The notes: generated from the sequence alone by a model not told the origin. A DNA stretch of 64,000 nt from Pelecanus crispus (GCF_030463565.1 NC_134652.1:19507397-19571396); one strand, 5' to 3'; counted from the first letter of the stretch, positions 1-14,600 are shown. Numbers and translations: made by a program.

Positions 1-3000
1 TCTGCGTGCAGTTTGACTTTTAGCGACGTTATGGAATAATGACCACCGCTGCCTGCAGTACGGGCTGTTCAGGTACGAGATACCGATTCTAACTCTGAGC
101 AGTCGCTTAATACGTGATTTACAAAGTTTTTTTTTTTTTCAAAGTTGTAGTTGGTTAAACCATAGTGAAGTACAAGGGACTGACAGAAAGATCCGTAAGA
201 GCCTTAGACGTTGGTGTGCACAGGCACAGTAAGGTCTCCAGTTACTCATTATGGCATTTGCACAGTGACTCAGAATGGTGTGAAGACTGCAGCTTTACCC
301 ACTTTCTTTGCCCATTTAAAAAACAAAACCAAAATGTTGCATCCTGGTTGATTTTATAGTATGTATTTTAATCAACTAACTGTGCTGAATTAACCATTAC
401 TCTTTTGCTCTGGGCCAAAGTAAATAGAAGTATCCAGTAGAGCTTTTGTTATTTTTTTATTACATGCATATAATAAAATCATCAGGATTAATGATCTCCT
501 TTTTAGCTAAAACAAGTTTATAGTGTTAATTTCTCTCTGTGGAAATTTTGCCAGAAATGTTTAAACATTTTTACTATCCTTTCTGTATCTCCAATTTCTT
601 CCATCTTGCTTGGTTTAAAACAACAAATGAAATAAGCAAGGTAAGACCATCCCGTTTATATGAAGACAGTACATGTAACTTGTCCACTGATGTATGCTAA
701 CCAGATATTCGCATAGTGCTACTCTGGCATTCAGAAATCATCCGAGAAGTTACAGCTCGTTGTAAAAGAAGAAGAAACCTTTCTCAGTGTTGATAATCCC
801 ATCTCACATATGGCCAATTTAATATTACATTTTTCTATCCACATACACCTAATTATTACAGCATTATTTGACAGGCACTGCCATACTACTGCTAAATCAT
901 TATGTTAACATAATTCAAATAATATTTTCATTTGCAAAATATTTCAACTATGAAGGGACAAATTTGATACCTTATTTCTAGGCTACTATAAAAACCCTAA
1001 ACCATCAAATCAATCTGAATGCAAGAAAAGCAAAGTAAATTATGGAAAGATCCCAGTCACGTTCCCTCTTCTTCTGCACTTGTTCTTTCATTTTTTTGAA
1101 AACTGGAATTTACATCACAGACTCCTTCTGCAGTGCCTTTGAAGGAACCTGCTGCGGTCTGCACTCGTCAGCAATTGCGTGCCCTGTGCTATAGATACTT
1201 AATCCAGGCAAAGCTGCTGGATTAACATCCAGAATCTGGGAATCCTAAGTGGGATGTTGTAGATTGGAAAGATGCCTGTCAGCTATCGGAAGATTCTCCC
1301 CTTCCCGTATCTTCACATCTGCAGATTCTCCACAGGCGGATGAAGAAGTTTTCTTGGACTGTATGTTGCAAACAAACACGTGTTGTCACCCTCCCCTTTT
1401 TAAACAAAAGATAATTTTAGCTAGTTGCCTGAAGGCAGAGAACCAGAGTGTTCTTTTATGTGTATTATATTAAAATAATGCACTTTTACCTGAAGATTTC
1501 TGTTAAACACTGTGTTAAGTGATTGTAAAGAGATTTAAATATACTGTAACTTTCTTCGCGTATCTGTTTAACTTTGGTGAATATACACAAAATGCTCAAA
1601 TTATTTATGGTTTATCTACCTTAACAAAATAATGTACAATAGCTAAATACACCTAACTGTTAGTGATACTTCGACAAGGAACAACATTTACTTCTTTTAA
1701 GTTCTAGTTTTCCAGGCTTGTGTTCAAAGAAAGAATATTTATTATCATGTTCCAAAGTACATGCCATTGTATAGTATATTTATCATATACTACTTCTTAG
1801 AAAATGCAGAATTTTTACCTCTCTCTGGATTTAGAGGAAAAAATGTTTGAACTTTTCTGGTTGTTTCTTTTCAGCACAAGACATTTAATACCCAAAACTG
1901 ACCAAATTCAAAACAATGCATTGATAAATGTAATTAACATTTCAAAATTTTGGATTTAAAATACGTTTTTCCTTACAGTCAGGAAATGCCTTTTTACTTG
2001 TCTGTTAAGCCCAGAGAGTATAAAGAACTCTTATGTTATAACTCGTGACATTTTTGTTTACATAGAAACACTGTTGTAAAGTTTTATGTTTGCTGAATTC
2101 ATCTTTTGATATTTAAGTTAGTTGTGGTTGTCTCTTTTTTTCCTCCATGGGAGTTATTAATTAACGTGCTTAGTCTATTAAAGCAATCCATATCAACTTA
2201 CAGGGACGCAAATGAAAAAATTGCTGAAACCAGTCATCCCTTTGATTTCCCACATGAAAGTATCTGTGGTGAATAAATCGCTCTGCACATGTTTTGTCTC
2301 CCTAGAGCAATCCCTAAACGAAGCATTTCAGTTACCTGGTGTGACTAAATCAAGAAATCCGTTAATATGGGGAGCGATTCATGCTCTCAGCTTTTCCACA
2401 TCAACTTTAGCACTCGAGCACAAAATGCTGCTGCTCCTAAGAGAGAAGCCGCATCAGGCAAAGGACAAACAGCAATGTAACTAACATCAGGTTTACTTTT
2501 GGTAGTGCAAGGACGAAAGGGAAAGAAGTTATAGGCAGTAGTCCTGTGACGATCCCCCCCATAATTAGAAAATGAAATAAAAGAAAGCAAAGGCATTAAT
2601 TGGCATATAAACAACAGGCAGACCCTGCATTCTGTCATCAGAAGCTGTGAAGTCTTTCACTATACACTACAGAAAATTCCTATAAAGTAGCCATTACCAA
2701 AGCAAAAAAGTGCCCTCTTGAGGTCATTTCCAGCTTCCAGGCAAAACAACCACAGACACACCAAAAAAAAGTCAAATTTCCCTGTGGCATAGCCTCCCAG
2801 AGACCAGGCACTTCCCACTGCTTGTCATCTGTACCGATGTAGCAAAATAGCATTTTGCAGTTCAGCGAGCATGACTGAATTCAAACCCCAACCACTTCCT
2901 CGTTCAGCCTCTTAACTCCGCATTACCAAGGCTAACTACGTAGCCAGCCCCTGCACGAAGGAGGGCTGCTCGCTCCCTAGCCCACGCCCACTGCACGTGT

Positions 3001-3133
3001 GTAGCGCAAGACTGATACCAAGTGTTAGAAGGGACAACTTACCCCTAGTTTTATATGCATAGTTTGCTTTGGAATACTTTGGATTTACTGGGAAATACTT
3101 ACATCAACCTACCGCACAATTAACTAATCCAAC

Positions 3134-3157
<24 letters not shown>
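3134..3157. repeat. (T)24 homopolymer
   Basis: An uninterrupted run of 24 T. A shorter T run follows near 3220-3232. Confidence 0.9.
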
Positions 3158-3164
<7 letters not shown>

Positions 3165-5287
3165 TAGTTTCATTCTCTCTGTTATTTTAACACAGTGGCA
3201 GTTTCCCATCGCAAAGATTTTTTTTTTTTTTTCTTTTGGTGTTTTTATGGCATTTTAGAAACAATACTTACTTTCCTAGAGAGTTTGCCCTTACCTATTT
3301 GGCTTTTTTTGTTGTTGTTGTTATATTCAGCAGCACTGAAAATAAAATTCTTAGTATCACCTGTAGTCTGGAAGACACACTTGCTAATTCATTAGCTTCA
3401 ACATAGAAAGTTATTGCACCCATGTCGTCATCCGCTAATGTTTTTCTGTCACATAGACTTAAAAAGAAAACTAAGCCTTGGGAAATTAAGGGACAACGGT
3501 AGCCATGTCACATTGTATAATGCAGGGCTAACACTAGCCTGCAGTTTAGTGGCAATTTAAAAACAGTAGTTTTGTACTATTTCTACTAACACAATAGTTC
3601 TCTAGCTGTGGGAATAGTTTATTAATGTAAGTATCTTCCTCATCAATCACGGTCTAAAATTGCTTTTGCTGCTGTTTATCACAAAAAAAAAAAAAGTGAA
3701 AGAGAACAGCAAAATACTTGGCTTTCTGTTAAAAAAAAACCCCACAACTTTATAGGAGGTATGTAGACAGTATATTGTTCCGGTATTTTCATTAATGTAC
3801 ATATATCACTTAATTTCAAGTTTAGGTATTGGTAAACATCAGAGTAGACTTGACATGTGGAGTGGGGTGGAATTGGAAAGGAAAAAATGTCCTTCCATTT
3901 GTGTTGGTTTCAAATACCCCAATACTGAAAATACCCCACCACTTCAAGCATTAAACTGGGAGAGGGGGTTGTTGTTAACTTTTGTGAACGCCCAGTTAGA
4001 CAGATTTCTTGTTCTGAGTTATTACTCTAACAGGGAAGTTTATTCTACTTAGCCACAGATTTTATTTCTGCAGGAATACCTGTCCATGCATTCCTATGAC
4101 AAGACTGACGAAATAATTTTGTCCCTTTCTGTGCTTTTGGCTGGGCATGGACATCAATTAGGAAAATACATTCATTTTTACATTACAAACTATTTACAGG
4201 AAGCAGCTTCCAGGATAAAGTTTGAAAGAAAGGAATGTAAATAATCAACACCTTCCAGAAACATGCAGTCTCTGAGCGGTAGCAGGCCTCATGCTGAACA
4301 GTTTACAGGTGGAAAGCTCATGCTCTGTTGCCTATTGGCAAAAAAACAGAAGTATTTTATTCTAGACTATTTTAAAATCACTGTTACTTTTCTACCAATT
4401 TCTTTTATTTTCCTTGCATAGCATGTGCTGCTTACAGTGGTGCGACTGTATGGGACAAAAGTTGGGCGGCCACAGATCCTGGCCCCGTTGCAGTACTGCT
4501 CAGTTTGCGGGAACCAGCGCACACCAGGAGGTGCTTCCTGTTGCCTGAAGGGTTTCTTGTTTCTATCTTACTAATCCCAAGTTTAGCAGTTAGAAGAATA
4601 AAAAAATACTATGTCAGTTTTAAAAACTAGTCACATTATTTTTATTGCTACAAATATTGCTAGATGAAGTATTTCAATAGCCATCTTTAGAAAGCCATCT
4701 GCTTCTAGAAATCATGTGCTTTCAAGAATTAAAGACTTTGACATGGAAATATCTAAATACTTCAAGAACACAATTCTCTTACATTCACAGTTTGTCTTTA
4801 AAAGAGAAGAACTTGCTGGTAGCTTTACATTTCAGTGAAAGGCTGAGTCTGCAGCTTCTGAAACTCAGCTGTCTGTTCTGCTCTAACTCTGAATGCTTCA
4901 GGCAATGTTTGGTTTTTCATCACTGGCTGTTACTAGTCCGCTATAAAACTCAGTTTACTTTTAGGGTAGCCCACTGAATGTAAGAACGGTGGCATTTTTC
5001 CTGTCTGTGATAAATATTTCGTAACTTCAATAGTGACAGACATTTGGCAGAGTTAGCAAATTAAACACAAAAATCAATAGCAGTAAAGAGATTTTGCTCC
5101 AATACATTTATAGGATGTTTCAGAAGGACGTAGTTGTACAGCTGTCTGCCTCTTAAAGCATGTCAAAGTGTTCTGACAATGCAACATTACTATGTGCCAG
5201 TCCTTATATTGTTTGGAAACTATGTAAAATGAACAGTTTTAAAAGTGACTTTTCCACCTGGACTATTTTCTCTCTGCTGACTTGAAG

Positions 5288-5327
5288 AATAAACTTGTAT
5301 TTGTATATGTTGTAAAAAAAAAATAAA
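5288..5327 (+). terminator. Pair of plus-strand polyadenylation signals
   Basis: AATAAA occurs at 5288-5293 and again at 5322-5327, the second just after an A run. TG- and T-rich sequence (gatgttgactctttgctttt) follows from 5337, as expected of a downstream element. Together they would end the plus-strand transcript covering the left edge, converging on the NOC3L 3' end about 1 kb away. Confidence 0.5.
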
Positions 5328-5340
5328 TGGTTTAAGATGT

Positions 5341-6305
5341 TGACTCTTTGCTTTTGCCTTCCTGAGCTGACAAAGTACTGGCAAATGGCCGCCGTGGAAT
5401 TCTCAGAATTTAAATCACATCCATATTTGCAACCACTTAAAAACTAAAAGGACCTACTCAAAAGCTATGGGAATGGCAACCTAAACAGAGAGAAACACAT
5501 GTATTACCATCAGTATCACGTACGCAGCTTTGTAATCTACATAGTAAAATACGTATTTTCTAATCCATTAATAGATAGATGTCTATTCCAAAAGTGTTTG
5601 TGAATTTATGTTTAACTACTTGAAATTTGGTGAACTAGTCTGATGAATACTAAAAACATGTATTAAAATAAAAATAAATAAATTACAAAACTATCTAAGA
5701 ACCATAATCAGGATAAAGGACTAAATACCCTAGAGAAAAAGAAATATTTTCTGATTGTTGTAAGGAGGTTAAGTGACTTGAACAAAAGCTTCGCAAAGCT
5801 TACATGTATCATTATCACATCATAGACTAAACACTACAAAATGGATTAGCTGCCAGCTAGGGACAGCCCACCACACTCCCCTGTAAAATGGAATTCACAT
5901 AACACCAATACTCACTTTTGAGTTATTTTCATATATTTTACTTACTGTTTGCAAAGCCAACATGCAGCTGAAAATGGATTCTAAAACAACCGGGCAATAA
6001 CTAATATTTGGGGAATGAAGGGGAAAAAAAAAAAAATTTCAATTCTTACCTTGAATTTGTCCAGTACTCTTGACAGGCATGGTTTACAGAAGACATTGTA
6101 GTGGAGCATTTAATCATGATGATAGTTCAAAACTGGAATCTGGTAATCTCAATTTGCCAATACCAAGATTCATTGGAGGGAAAAACCCCACCAAATGCAA
6201 AATTATTAAGATGAGATAAATGGTTAGGAGACATCAGAAGAAAAACAGGAAAAATGCAATAGATATTCCAAATCTCTAGATATCTTAAACACCAAAGTCA
6301 ATATT
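5341..6305. other. Convergent intergenic spacer
   Basis: This AT-rich spacer lies between the presumed plus-strand 3' end and the NOC3L poly(A) signal. No coding, RNA or repeat feature is recognised. Confidence 0.5.
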
Positions 6306-6325
6306 ATATTAAAATTTCCAAAATA

Positions 6326-6675
6326 TTTATTAATTTATCAACACAAACCAGTGATTCCTCAGAAACACTGTCTATATACTGTTACAAAAATACTATAATG
6401 CACGGTTGCAAACAATTTTAAAATGACCTGGGCTTGTATCTTTTTAAATTACTGATGTGACTGTTCGTTGTGGTTCCCAAGCCCTGAGAACATGGGCTCA
6501 GTTGTTAAGCAGAGGCCTTGTAACTCTGTGTGAAAAACTGCTGTTACATTTTTTTTGTGTGTTTCTATATTCAAACAAGAGCCTACTTGAATTCCTTTAA
6601 TGAGGAGTGGAAATTTCTTTCAGCCAATCTTTCTCCATAATTAAGCAGCCAACTGAACACAATCAATAGATACAT
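6326..6675 (-). other. NOC3L: NOC3L 3' UTR with poly(A) signal
   Basis: On the minus strand the NOC3L stop codon is followed by about 350 bases of AT-rich sequence ending at AATAAA (plus-strand TTTATT, 6326-6331). It is the first canonical signal downstream of the stop that I found. Cleavage would be about 15-25 bases further left. A longer UTR using other signals is possible. Confidence 0.6.
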
Positions 6676-6807
6676 TTACAATAAGGATGCGTTCTTCAAG
6701 TGTTTGGCAAAATCCAAGGGTTTGTGAACAACAGTCTCACTGATGTGTTGTTGAAGCTGTTTGTTTAGCTCTTCATCTATAAATGAATCCATTTGTGAGA
6801 ATGTATC
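6676..6807 (-). CDS. NOC3L: NOC3L exon 21 (C-terminus and stop)
   Basis: Residues 757-799 ([17 protein letters not shown], then [15 protein letters not shown]), stop TAA. The acceptor is attttcag. The tail follows the human pattern of a final LDF-K-L helix. Confidence 0.93.
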   Translation of the reverse strand, partial: DTFSQMDSFIDEELNKQLQQHISETVVHKPLDFAKHLKNASLL

Positions 6808-8657
6808 CTGAAAATTACAAAATATTAGTTGCATTACTAAACAAGGCCAGTATGTGTTTTCCATGCATAGCTTAAATTAGCAGTCCTGTTTCTCTCCCAT
6901 GCCCCCGGGTCACCTAGACCAGACCTACGGAGCTAGCTCACTTGTATCTGGCCTGCCCAGTAAGTTTCACTTGGCTAGCAACAGAGCAATGTGTCAGGCA
7001 CTCCCTTCATAAGCTCACGGTTTTGGTGAGGATTTTCTGTTTTGTTGTAAACTGGGCTTTAGAAGAATACCTACTACACCTAGCCGCAGCTTCCAGCTCT
7101 GAAGGAGCTTACACACTGCTTCCTCTTCAACACACCTTATAAAAATAAATCAAGTTTCTCTGATCAAAAGGCTAGTGAAAGCAATAATGCTTTCATTATT
7201 CAAAGCAGGAATGCCCTGACCCTGCGTCTTGAGATCCCTTCTGGCTGCAGAAGGTAACTTTCCCAGTTATGTCCACTGTAACCAGCTATGGACAGGTTGT
7301 TCTCTCTGTTATCTTCCTCATCTGTTTCTGCTACCTTAAAGAGTTTGTGCACTTCCTTATTCAAGCGCTACACAATCTCTCTCCTGTCTGCTGCTCCCAG
7401 CCTTGTTCTGTCAGAGCTGCTAATGTAATACCCTAGCAGACAGACTGTCTTGACAGACATGTCAGGAAGTCATTGCAAAAGGACAGAATAAGTGCAAATA
7501 CATTTTCAGAAGTTGCTTCTCTAAAATGGAAAAAAAAATTGTGCTCTCGAGGCTTTAACTAACTGACATTACCAAGTTACAAATTGGAGGCACTAACAAG
7601 GTTAATAGGTTATAATGTTTTCATTAGGAAGAAAGAAAATTAATTACCACTTTTTAAAGGACACACCACTCACTGGACATTTAATGGAGGTTGGCATCTG
7701 GAACACATCCAGCGCTGAGGATGTAAGAAGTGTTTGCCCATTTCTCCTCTTTATATGTTAGCTCTTTGTTCCCTTCAAATTTACACTTTAAAGCTATAAA
7801 CCAACACTAATGGGGATCAGCATCCTTCTACGTACTGACTCAAAGGCTCTGGAAATCCAGCTGTCCTGCCAACTACCCACACTGGGGAAAGAGAGCTGGC
7901 TTTTTATTACTGCTTTTTGAACAAACATTAGTTCATCATTACAGAAAAGGGACAAGAAATCTGCACTGAACCACTGCAAAGTGCAAAAGACAAGTAAAAT
8001 AATAGCTACCACATTCATCTTGCTACATTAACTGATGCTGTAAGAGGTGGAACTATTCATACAGCTTTTCTTCCTTCCTCATAGTCAGTGTTATCTTATG
8101 CCAGTTAAAAAAAAAAATAACGTGACACAGAAAGTACAGAAACAAGAAAGCCAAACTAAGTGTGCAGATGCCCAAGCACTGCATAGTGAGCCAGCAAATA
8201 CAGGTTATATTGGTATATCACGTGGTTAAAAAAGGACACAGAGAGATGAGATGGTACCTTTCTTCTGGGTGTTACTGATGCAACAGGAGGATTGAAGGTC
8301 ATTCCTCTCATACTGTATGCCTCAAAAAGCTCTGTAGCAGGCCTGTAACAAAAACCACAGTGAAAGAAAACCAGCATTAGATACACTTCTAAATAATGTA
8401 TCACCAAACTAAGAGCAGCTTCTCACACACACATGCTATTCACACCCTCCACCATGCTTTAAGAGAACTCCTCAGAGTAATGAGCATCACCTGGAAAAGA
8501 CTGGAAGCCAACAGCTGGGGAACAATGCCAGTAAAAGCAAGTCAAATGTGTCCAAATACTCAGTTGGGGGACAGAAGAAAAGGGAGACAAGAAAACTGTT
8601 CTGTTGGCTTGCCAGTGCTCCAAGCAGTCACTGCTTGCCCTGTACATACTTGAAAAA

Positions 8658-8691
<34 letters not shown>

Positions 8692-11600
8692 AGTGGATAA
8701 AGGTTACCTATCTGATACAATGTGCCTGAACTTCCAACAGTTCCTTACCAAAGGGTTTTATGAAAACTAAGCAGCCATGGAAGAACAGGGAAGACCATCA
8801 CATGGAAAAAGAACTGGTTAAAAGATGGGAATCTGTGATCAGTTTTTGCAATGGCAGGAAGAAACTATGGATTTCCACAGGGTCCTGGGCTTTTCAACAC
8901 ACTCAAAGATGAGCTGGAGAGTACCAGGTTATTTGCGGTAGTAAGAATGAGGTGCCTGTGAAGAACTGCAGATAGACTGTACGAGATGGTCAGTAAAATT
9001 GCAAATGCCATTTAGTGGTGGGGGGGGGAAATCTTAGAGAAAAGCAATCTCAGCATCACATAAAACCAACAGGCCCTGAGCTGACCACTATCACTTAAGG
9101 AAAAAAATACTGTTGTTTTGACAGATACTTTCATGGGATTGTGAACTTAATGCTGTTTGGAGTTGGAAAGAAAGAGAGAACAGAATTGATAATAGTTACA
9201 TCAGTGTATAAATCCACAGAACACCCACATCTCAAATACTGCATCTGAGTCTCCAATTTGCTCATCTTGAAATACTTGAATTGGTAAAAGTCAGCAACAG
9301 GCAAGATGATGAAAAGTATAGAACAGCTCCTGTCCGGGCCAGATCCCTTCAGCCAGAAGACATAGCAGATGGAGGGACAATATGATAGAGGTCTACCAAG
9401 TCAAGTGAGGCACAGAAAGAGTGTATTAGAGCAGACTGTTCATTTCACCTCCCAGGGCAAGAACCAGGGACTGTTCAATGATGCATGCTGGCACCAGGTT
9501 CAAAACAAAAGAAGGTAGGTCTTAACATAATGAGCTGTGGACTCATGGAACCCTTACCAAAACAATGCTGTATTTGCAAAATGTATGCTTTGGTTCAAGG
9601 GACACTGAACAGTTTTGAAAAGAATTCCATGAACAGGTACTAAACAGAGAATGGTATCAGGTTCAGGAAACCCACCAGGCTGAAACCAGTCGGAGGCTAG
9701 GACACTGCTCACAGCACGTGTCTTACATGCTTGCCCTGTTTTTACTCTTCCCGAGGCACCTGCTTCCAGCCACTGCTAAAGACAGGATGCTGAACTACAT
9801 CCTTAGTCTGAACCAGGATGGCTGTTCTTACGTTTTAACACACTATGGACCTTATGCTGCAACTTGGTTTCCAGTTTACGCTGGACAGCCACGGTTCAGT
9901 GATCCTGATCCATATTCAGATCAGGGCTGGTGATGCAGATATTTTGCTCCCGTGGGAAGAAAGCACACTGCACTTTGAGATTTTTACCCTTGTCACAGCC
10001 TGGCAACAAGCCTCAAAAGAAAAAAAAAAGAAAAAGGCAGCCAACATTCTGTACTGGCAGAAGAACAAAGAAAGTGAATTTGAAGAACAGAATCTTTTCA
10101 TTTTTGAATAATTATTTTAGGGATTCCTTTAATAAAGTATGAGCAACAGCTACTTTTCAGGGGCTATTTTTAAAAACAGAACTCTTTGATAACTCACCTT
10201 TGGCTCAAATCAAGTGAAAGAGCTCCTGAACCTTCAGTTGGAGCTCCAACAATAAGGTGAGCTGCAAATTTCTGCACTGTTGGATGATAGTGTCTCTGAA
10301 AGAAAGGAAGAAAGAAGGCAGTTGACTGAGGGATAAGGGATAATGTATTAATCTATGGATTCTTGCATTTATTTCCATTTCATTAAGATGGAAGGTTCTG
10401 CTTCTGTTTTAGCTAGAGAAACTGAGCACCCCAAAATAAGTCAGTTTCTGAGGTTAAGTGAATGAGAACACCCACTCATACATTTATTCACTAATATGTC
10501 ATGCTGTGAGGATAACTCTCCACAGTTAATCTGACTCCCACTCCCAGAAGGCAGGAGAAAGAGCAGAGGAAGCCCTCCCCAAGCCCCAAACTCTAAACCC
10601 TAGCTGGAATGACAAGGTGTCAGTAGCCCTGGAGAAGGGCTGGACTGCAAGGGAACTTAACAGATTGAAAAAGCCTCCGAAGGAGTCTTATTAGGCAACC
10701 TGCAGTAAGATCCAGTGTGGTATTAACATATGGTATGTATAACATTCCCTTTTGATCTCATTCCTTCCCTATACCACTGTGCTGCTGTTCCTCTTTGTAC
10801 GGAATAGGCTCATCTGGGCCAGATTTGACTGATAAGCCTGAAGACCTCTGTTCTCTATTTGTGTAAAGCATATAAACATTTATCAGCCATTTACTGCTTT
10901 TACTTCTCCAATCACTCAGCTACTCACTAACCTGCAGTAAATGCAGCTCCCACAGAGCTGTGTTCTGAGCATTGCAATGCTCTGGTTCATCTAGTTCTGG
11001 GAGATAAACTCCACTGCCTTGAGATTCGTTGTCTAGTAAGAGGTCCATCTTTGGGAATGTCTACAACACAAAAAAAAGGACTGAGTTGCTGAAAATACAC
11101 ATCCAATCATAACATGGTTAAGTTCAGGATTCATTCCATGTTATTCAGTCTCAGCAGCATTTAAGCATACTCTGTTTTCATCATTCTTGCTTAAGATGCT
11201 TCAAAATATTTTGCGTAAGGTCAGTTTGTCAAAAAATTCAGTAAGCTTTAACCAGTGAGCTAAAAATTCCAACAAGTAAAACTTACTTGCATGAATACCC
11301 TGTTTGTTGCCAAGATCCCAACACTGGAGTTTGGAAGTACATGAAGAGCAAGCGTGGAAAGTCGCTTTAGGAAAGCAAGAGCTCGCTGCTGGGAAACTTG
11401 CTTTCTCCGCTTGGCAAACATGACATCCAGGCACTGGAGCACAATCGCTATATCATCATTGGTACCACCTCAAAAGCAGAATTTCATACAAAGAGTAAAT
11501 AACCATTTCGAGGAACATACAGCTAAATACTGTGCTATTAAGTGTACGCTGGAACCTGAGAAATAGCATGAAAACTAAGGTTCAAACACAGCACTAATGC

Positions 11601-14600
11601 AATACAGACTTAAGCATCCAGCCCTTTTTGGTAAAAATAGTCCAGCTTTCAACAGAAAAAATGTATCATTGTTTCTGTGCTCCTTTCTAAGAAAATGTTT
11701 GTTCCATCAAAAACGTCTAAACATTAGAAGAAGTTAGTGTTTTAACCCTAAGTGCATTCCTTATATCATCTTCTATAAATTGTTAAACGATGCAAAGATT
11801 TAGTCTTTTACCCATCCAGCACTGTAGAGTGTTTTTTCTCAATCTTTCCTCCTTAGTGAATACAAATTTATGAAGTTAATTAAAATTACGTTAATTTCAA
11901 ACTTTGTAAGTATCTTTTTATCAGTTTCTCAGAATTATTAGGAAATTTAGATTTGAAAAATGGAACATCAGAATTATAAAAATCAGAAATATAAACCATA
12001 AGATTTTAGAAAACAATTTAAACTGAAATTATTTTCTAAATTCTATTAGAAAAATTAGAGATTTTTCTCTATTAGAGAAAGAATTAGAGAAAAAATAGAG
12101 AATTTTTAAATTGCCACTGAAAGAAAGATTTATAAGGAAGTCAAAAAACTTAAACTGAGGACAGGATAAATGCTTATCCAAGATCACATACTTGGCATTC
12201 CCTAATGGAATGACATGATTAGAACCTGTTACCATGTATTGCAGTAGTACTTCCAGTATCTGTATTGCAGCAGTGCAATGTGCAACTTACGAAAAAAGTA
12301 GATTAAAACAGACAGTAATCTTTTCAGAACTCAGATATCTTAAACAACTATTAACACTATATTAAGGCTATGATACCAAACAAGCAGAATAAACGTTATC
12401 TAGGTAAACACTGAAAATAAGAATCTGGAGTTACCTGCATGTAGGCTGAACAGTGTCTTGTAAAGATGTGTGTAGAATTTCATCGGATCAATGTTAAGAA
12501 CATCACCTATTAACATAATCCCAAATAAATACATTTACTCCATTAATTTATCAGACAATATTAAATGAAAGTTTGCTTTTAAAGTTCTCTTACCTTGACC
12601 AGAGAGTATATGAAAAGCACTGAGAATGCAATGAAGACTCTCACGATAGGTTAAACCCTAAGAATACAAAACTGATTAAGTACCCAAAAGAACATAATTT
12701 TAAGAAAACCGAAATAAAAGTAAGCTCAACTTACCCCAGATGCAATAAGAGAATGAAGGACAATCAACAGGTCGTCGAAAAATTCCACATTTATGAGGTG
12801 AGCAAACCTTGAATCAAAGACATTTTTATTTTTAAGCTACGGACGTTATCTGTACTGCAAACTCAGTTCAAAGTATTTTGAATTGCCAAAATCTGCACCT
12901 TAAAAGCAGAGTTAAATCAAATGCTGAACATCTATTACCTTCACATAGATGGTTGATTCAGCCCCCAACTGCTAATCAGCTTCCCTATAGCACTAAAGAT
13001 ATGCTCGTGTCCTTCAGGAAGTAATCAGACAAAATAATGGAATCACATCTCACCCTGCTGGGTTTGCATCACATCAATTCTATCATGGGAAATTTCACAT
13101 CACATTGAAATGTTTTTAGAAGCAGGTGAAAACTTCAGCAGAGAAGTAAAAGAATTTCAACAAATTTGTCAGGGACAGTCTTCTCTCACTGCTTATAAAT
13201 CCCTTTCAAAGTCGAAAATCCCTTTAGAGCTTTATGTCTTTTCTAACACACACAAAAGAAGGTGGACTCAGTTCTTACTTTGCAAGACCTTCTAGCACAG
13301 CTGGCAAAAGTGGAGACTTCTGAGCTTTCTTCAAGATTCTAAAGTAAGTTACAAATACAATATTCAAGGTCTCTGTGTGCTGAAGGAAAGAAAACAAAAT
13401 AAAATACTTAAGCATGGAAAACAGACATTTCTATTTCACTTAAACTCAATTTAAAACATTCCTCTCTGTCCAAGCCTGCACTCAGGCCTTCCAAACCAGC
13501 CCTGGCACTGCCATCTCTGCTCTTCTTATGCTGAAAACCTCAAGTCCTGCTCTCCTGCCGCCTGCGCTGTCCCCTCACCCTCTCCTAGCTAAACAGGCTC
13601 TCTTCCCCTCCGTCCATGCTAGCCACACTCCTCTTTTGGCTAAAGGCCACTCTGAGAGGCTGGTAACAGCCATTACATAGTGCTATATGTATCAGGAACA
13701 GGGCACGTGGAGGACATATGTCAATGGATTCAAATACCTTTCTGTGCAGAGAACAGAAGGAAATGGGAATGGCTAAGTTGGCTTTCCTGGGTAAACTGAG
13801 AGGGCTTGGTTTACTAAAACCTAGACCTCTGGCACAGGCAACATGTTTATAAGCTGCCAACATTATCGGTGGAGTGCTGACAGGTTGGGATAGAGGGGAG
13901 ACACTTGGTTACAAATGGGTTAGGAGCTGCTAGTTTGCAAAACAGGAGAATAATCTCTAAATTACTTACCAGCTTCAGTTTTTTTTCTTTACTTTCTGAA
14001 GCTTCTGCTTCCAAGAGTTCTCGTTCCAGTTTCTCTTCTGCTTTCCTCCACTGAAAACATACAGTTGATTTTAAGACAACAGATCAAATGTTTCCAACCA
14101 GCCTGGATATCCAGGTTCCAAAGACAACCAAAGAACAAATCTTCCATGCTTGGTGAGCTGCTTAAGGCACTCTGTGATGCTACAACCAACTCGGATATAT
14201 TCCTTCCTATCAGAAACAACCAATCAAAGGCATTATCAACACCAGAAGGAGAAAAAAATTAGGAAGATAATTAAATTCCCTGTAGAACCTCATAGATATT
14301 CAAGTACAACGCCAAGACTAATCACTGACGCTGAGAGTTAACAATGGTAACAGGAGATATGCAATCACTACTAGAACAAATTGCTACATAAAGTCACGGA
14401 AGTAGAGCATGAGAAAGCACACGTCATACCTTTCTTTGCATTCTTGAAAGATTTTTTCTTTTCTCTTTGTAAGTCATGAACTTTTTCTTTGGTGCAATGT
14501 CTTCGGAATCTTTTTGTAATTCTACTTCCTTAATTCTTAAGTGAAGAAATACTTTTAACACCTATTGCAAAATAAAATAAATACAATGACAGGTGACCCA

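Larger units (their letters stand above)
1..5340 (+). other. Probable long 3' UTR of a plus-strand gene (PLCE1 by gene order)
   Basis: No open frame longer than 90 codons and no exon-like segment flanked by splice sites is visible over 5.3 kb. The stretch is AT-rich with T and A runs and ends at two plus-strand AATAAA signals (5288-5293 and 5322-5327), after which its character changes. In mammals the neighbour converging on NOC3L is PLCE1 (phospholipase C epsilon), whose messenger has a 3' UTR of several kilobases, so this is the natural candidate. The identity is inferred from gene order only: I cannot recognise a PLCE1 C-terminus in the first bases. A Pumilio-type TGTAAATA lies at 4236-4243. 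It could also be plain intergenic DNA. Confidence 0.45.
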
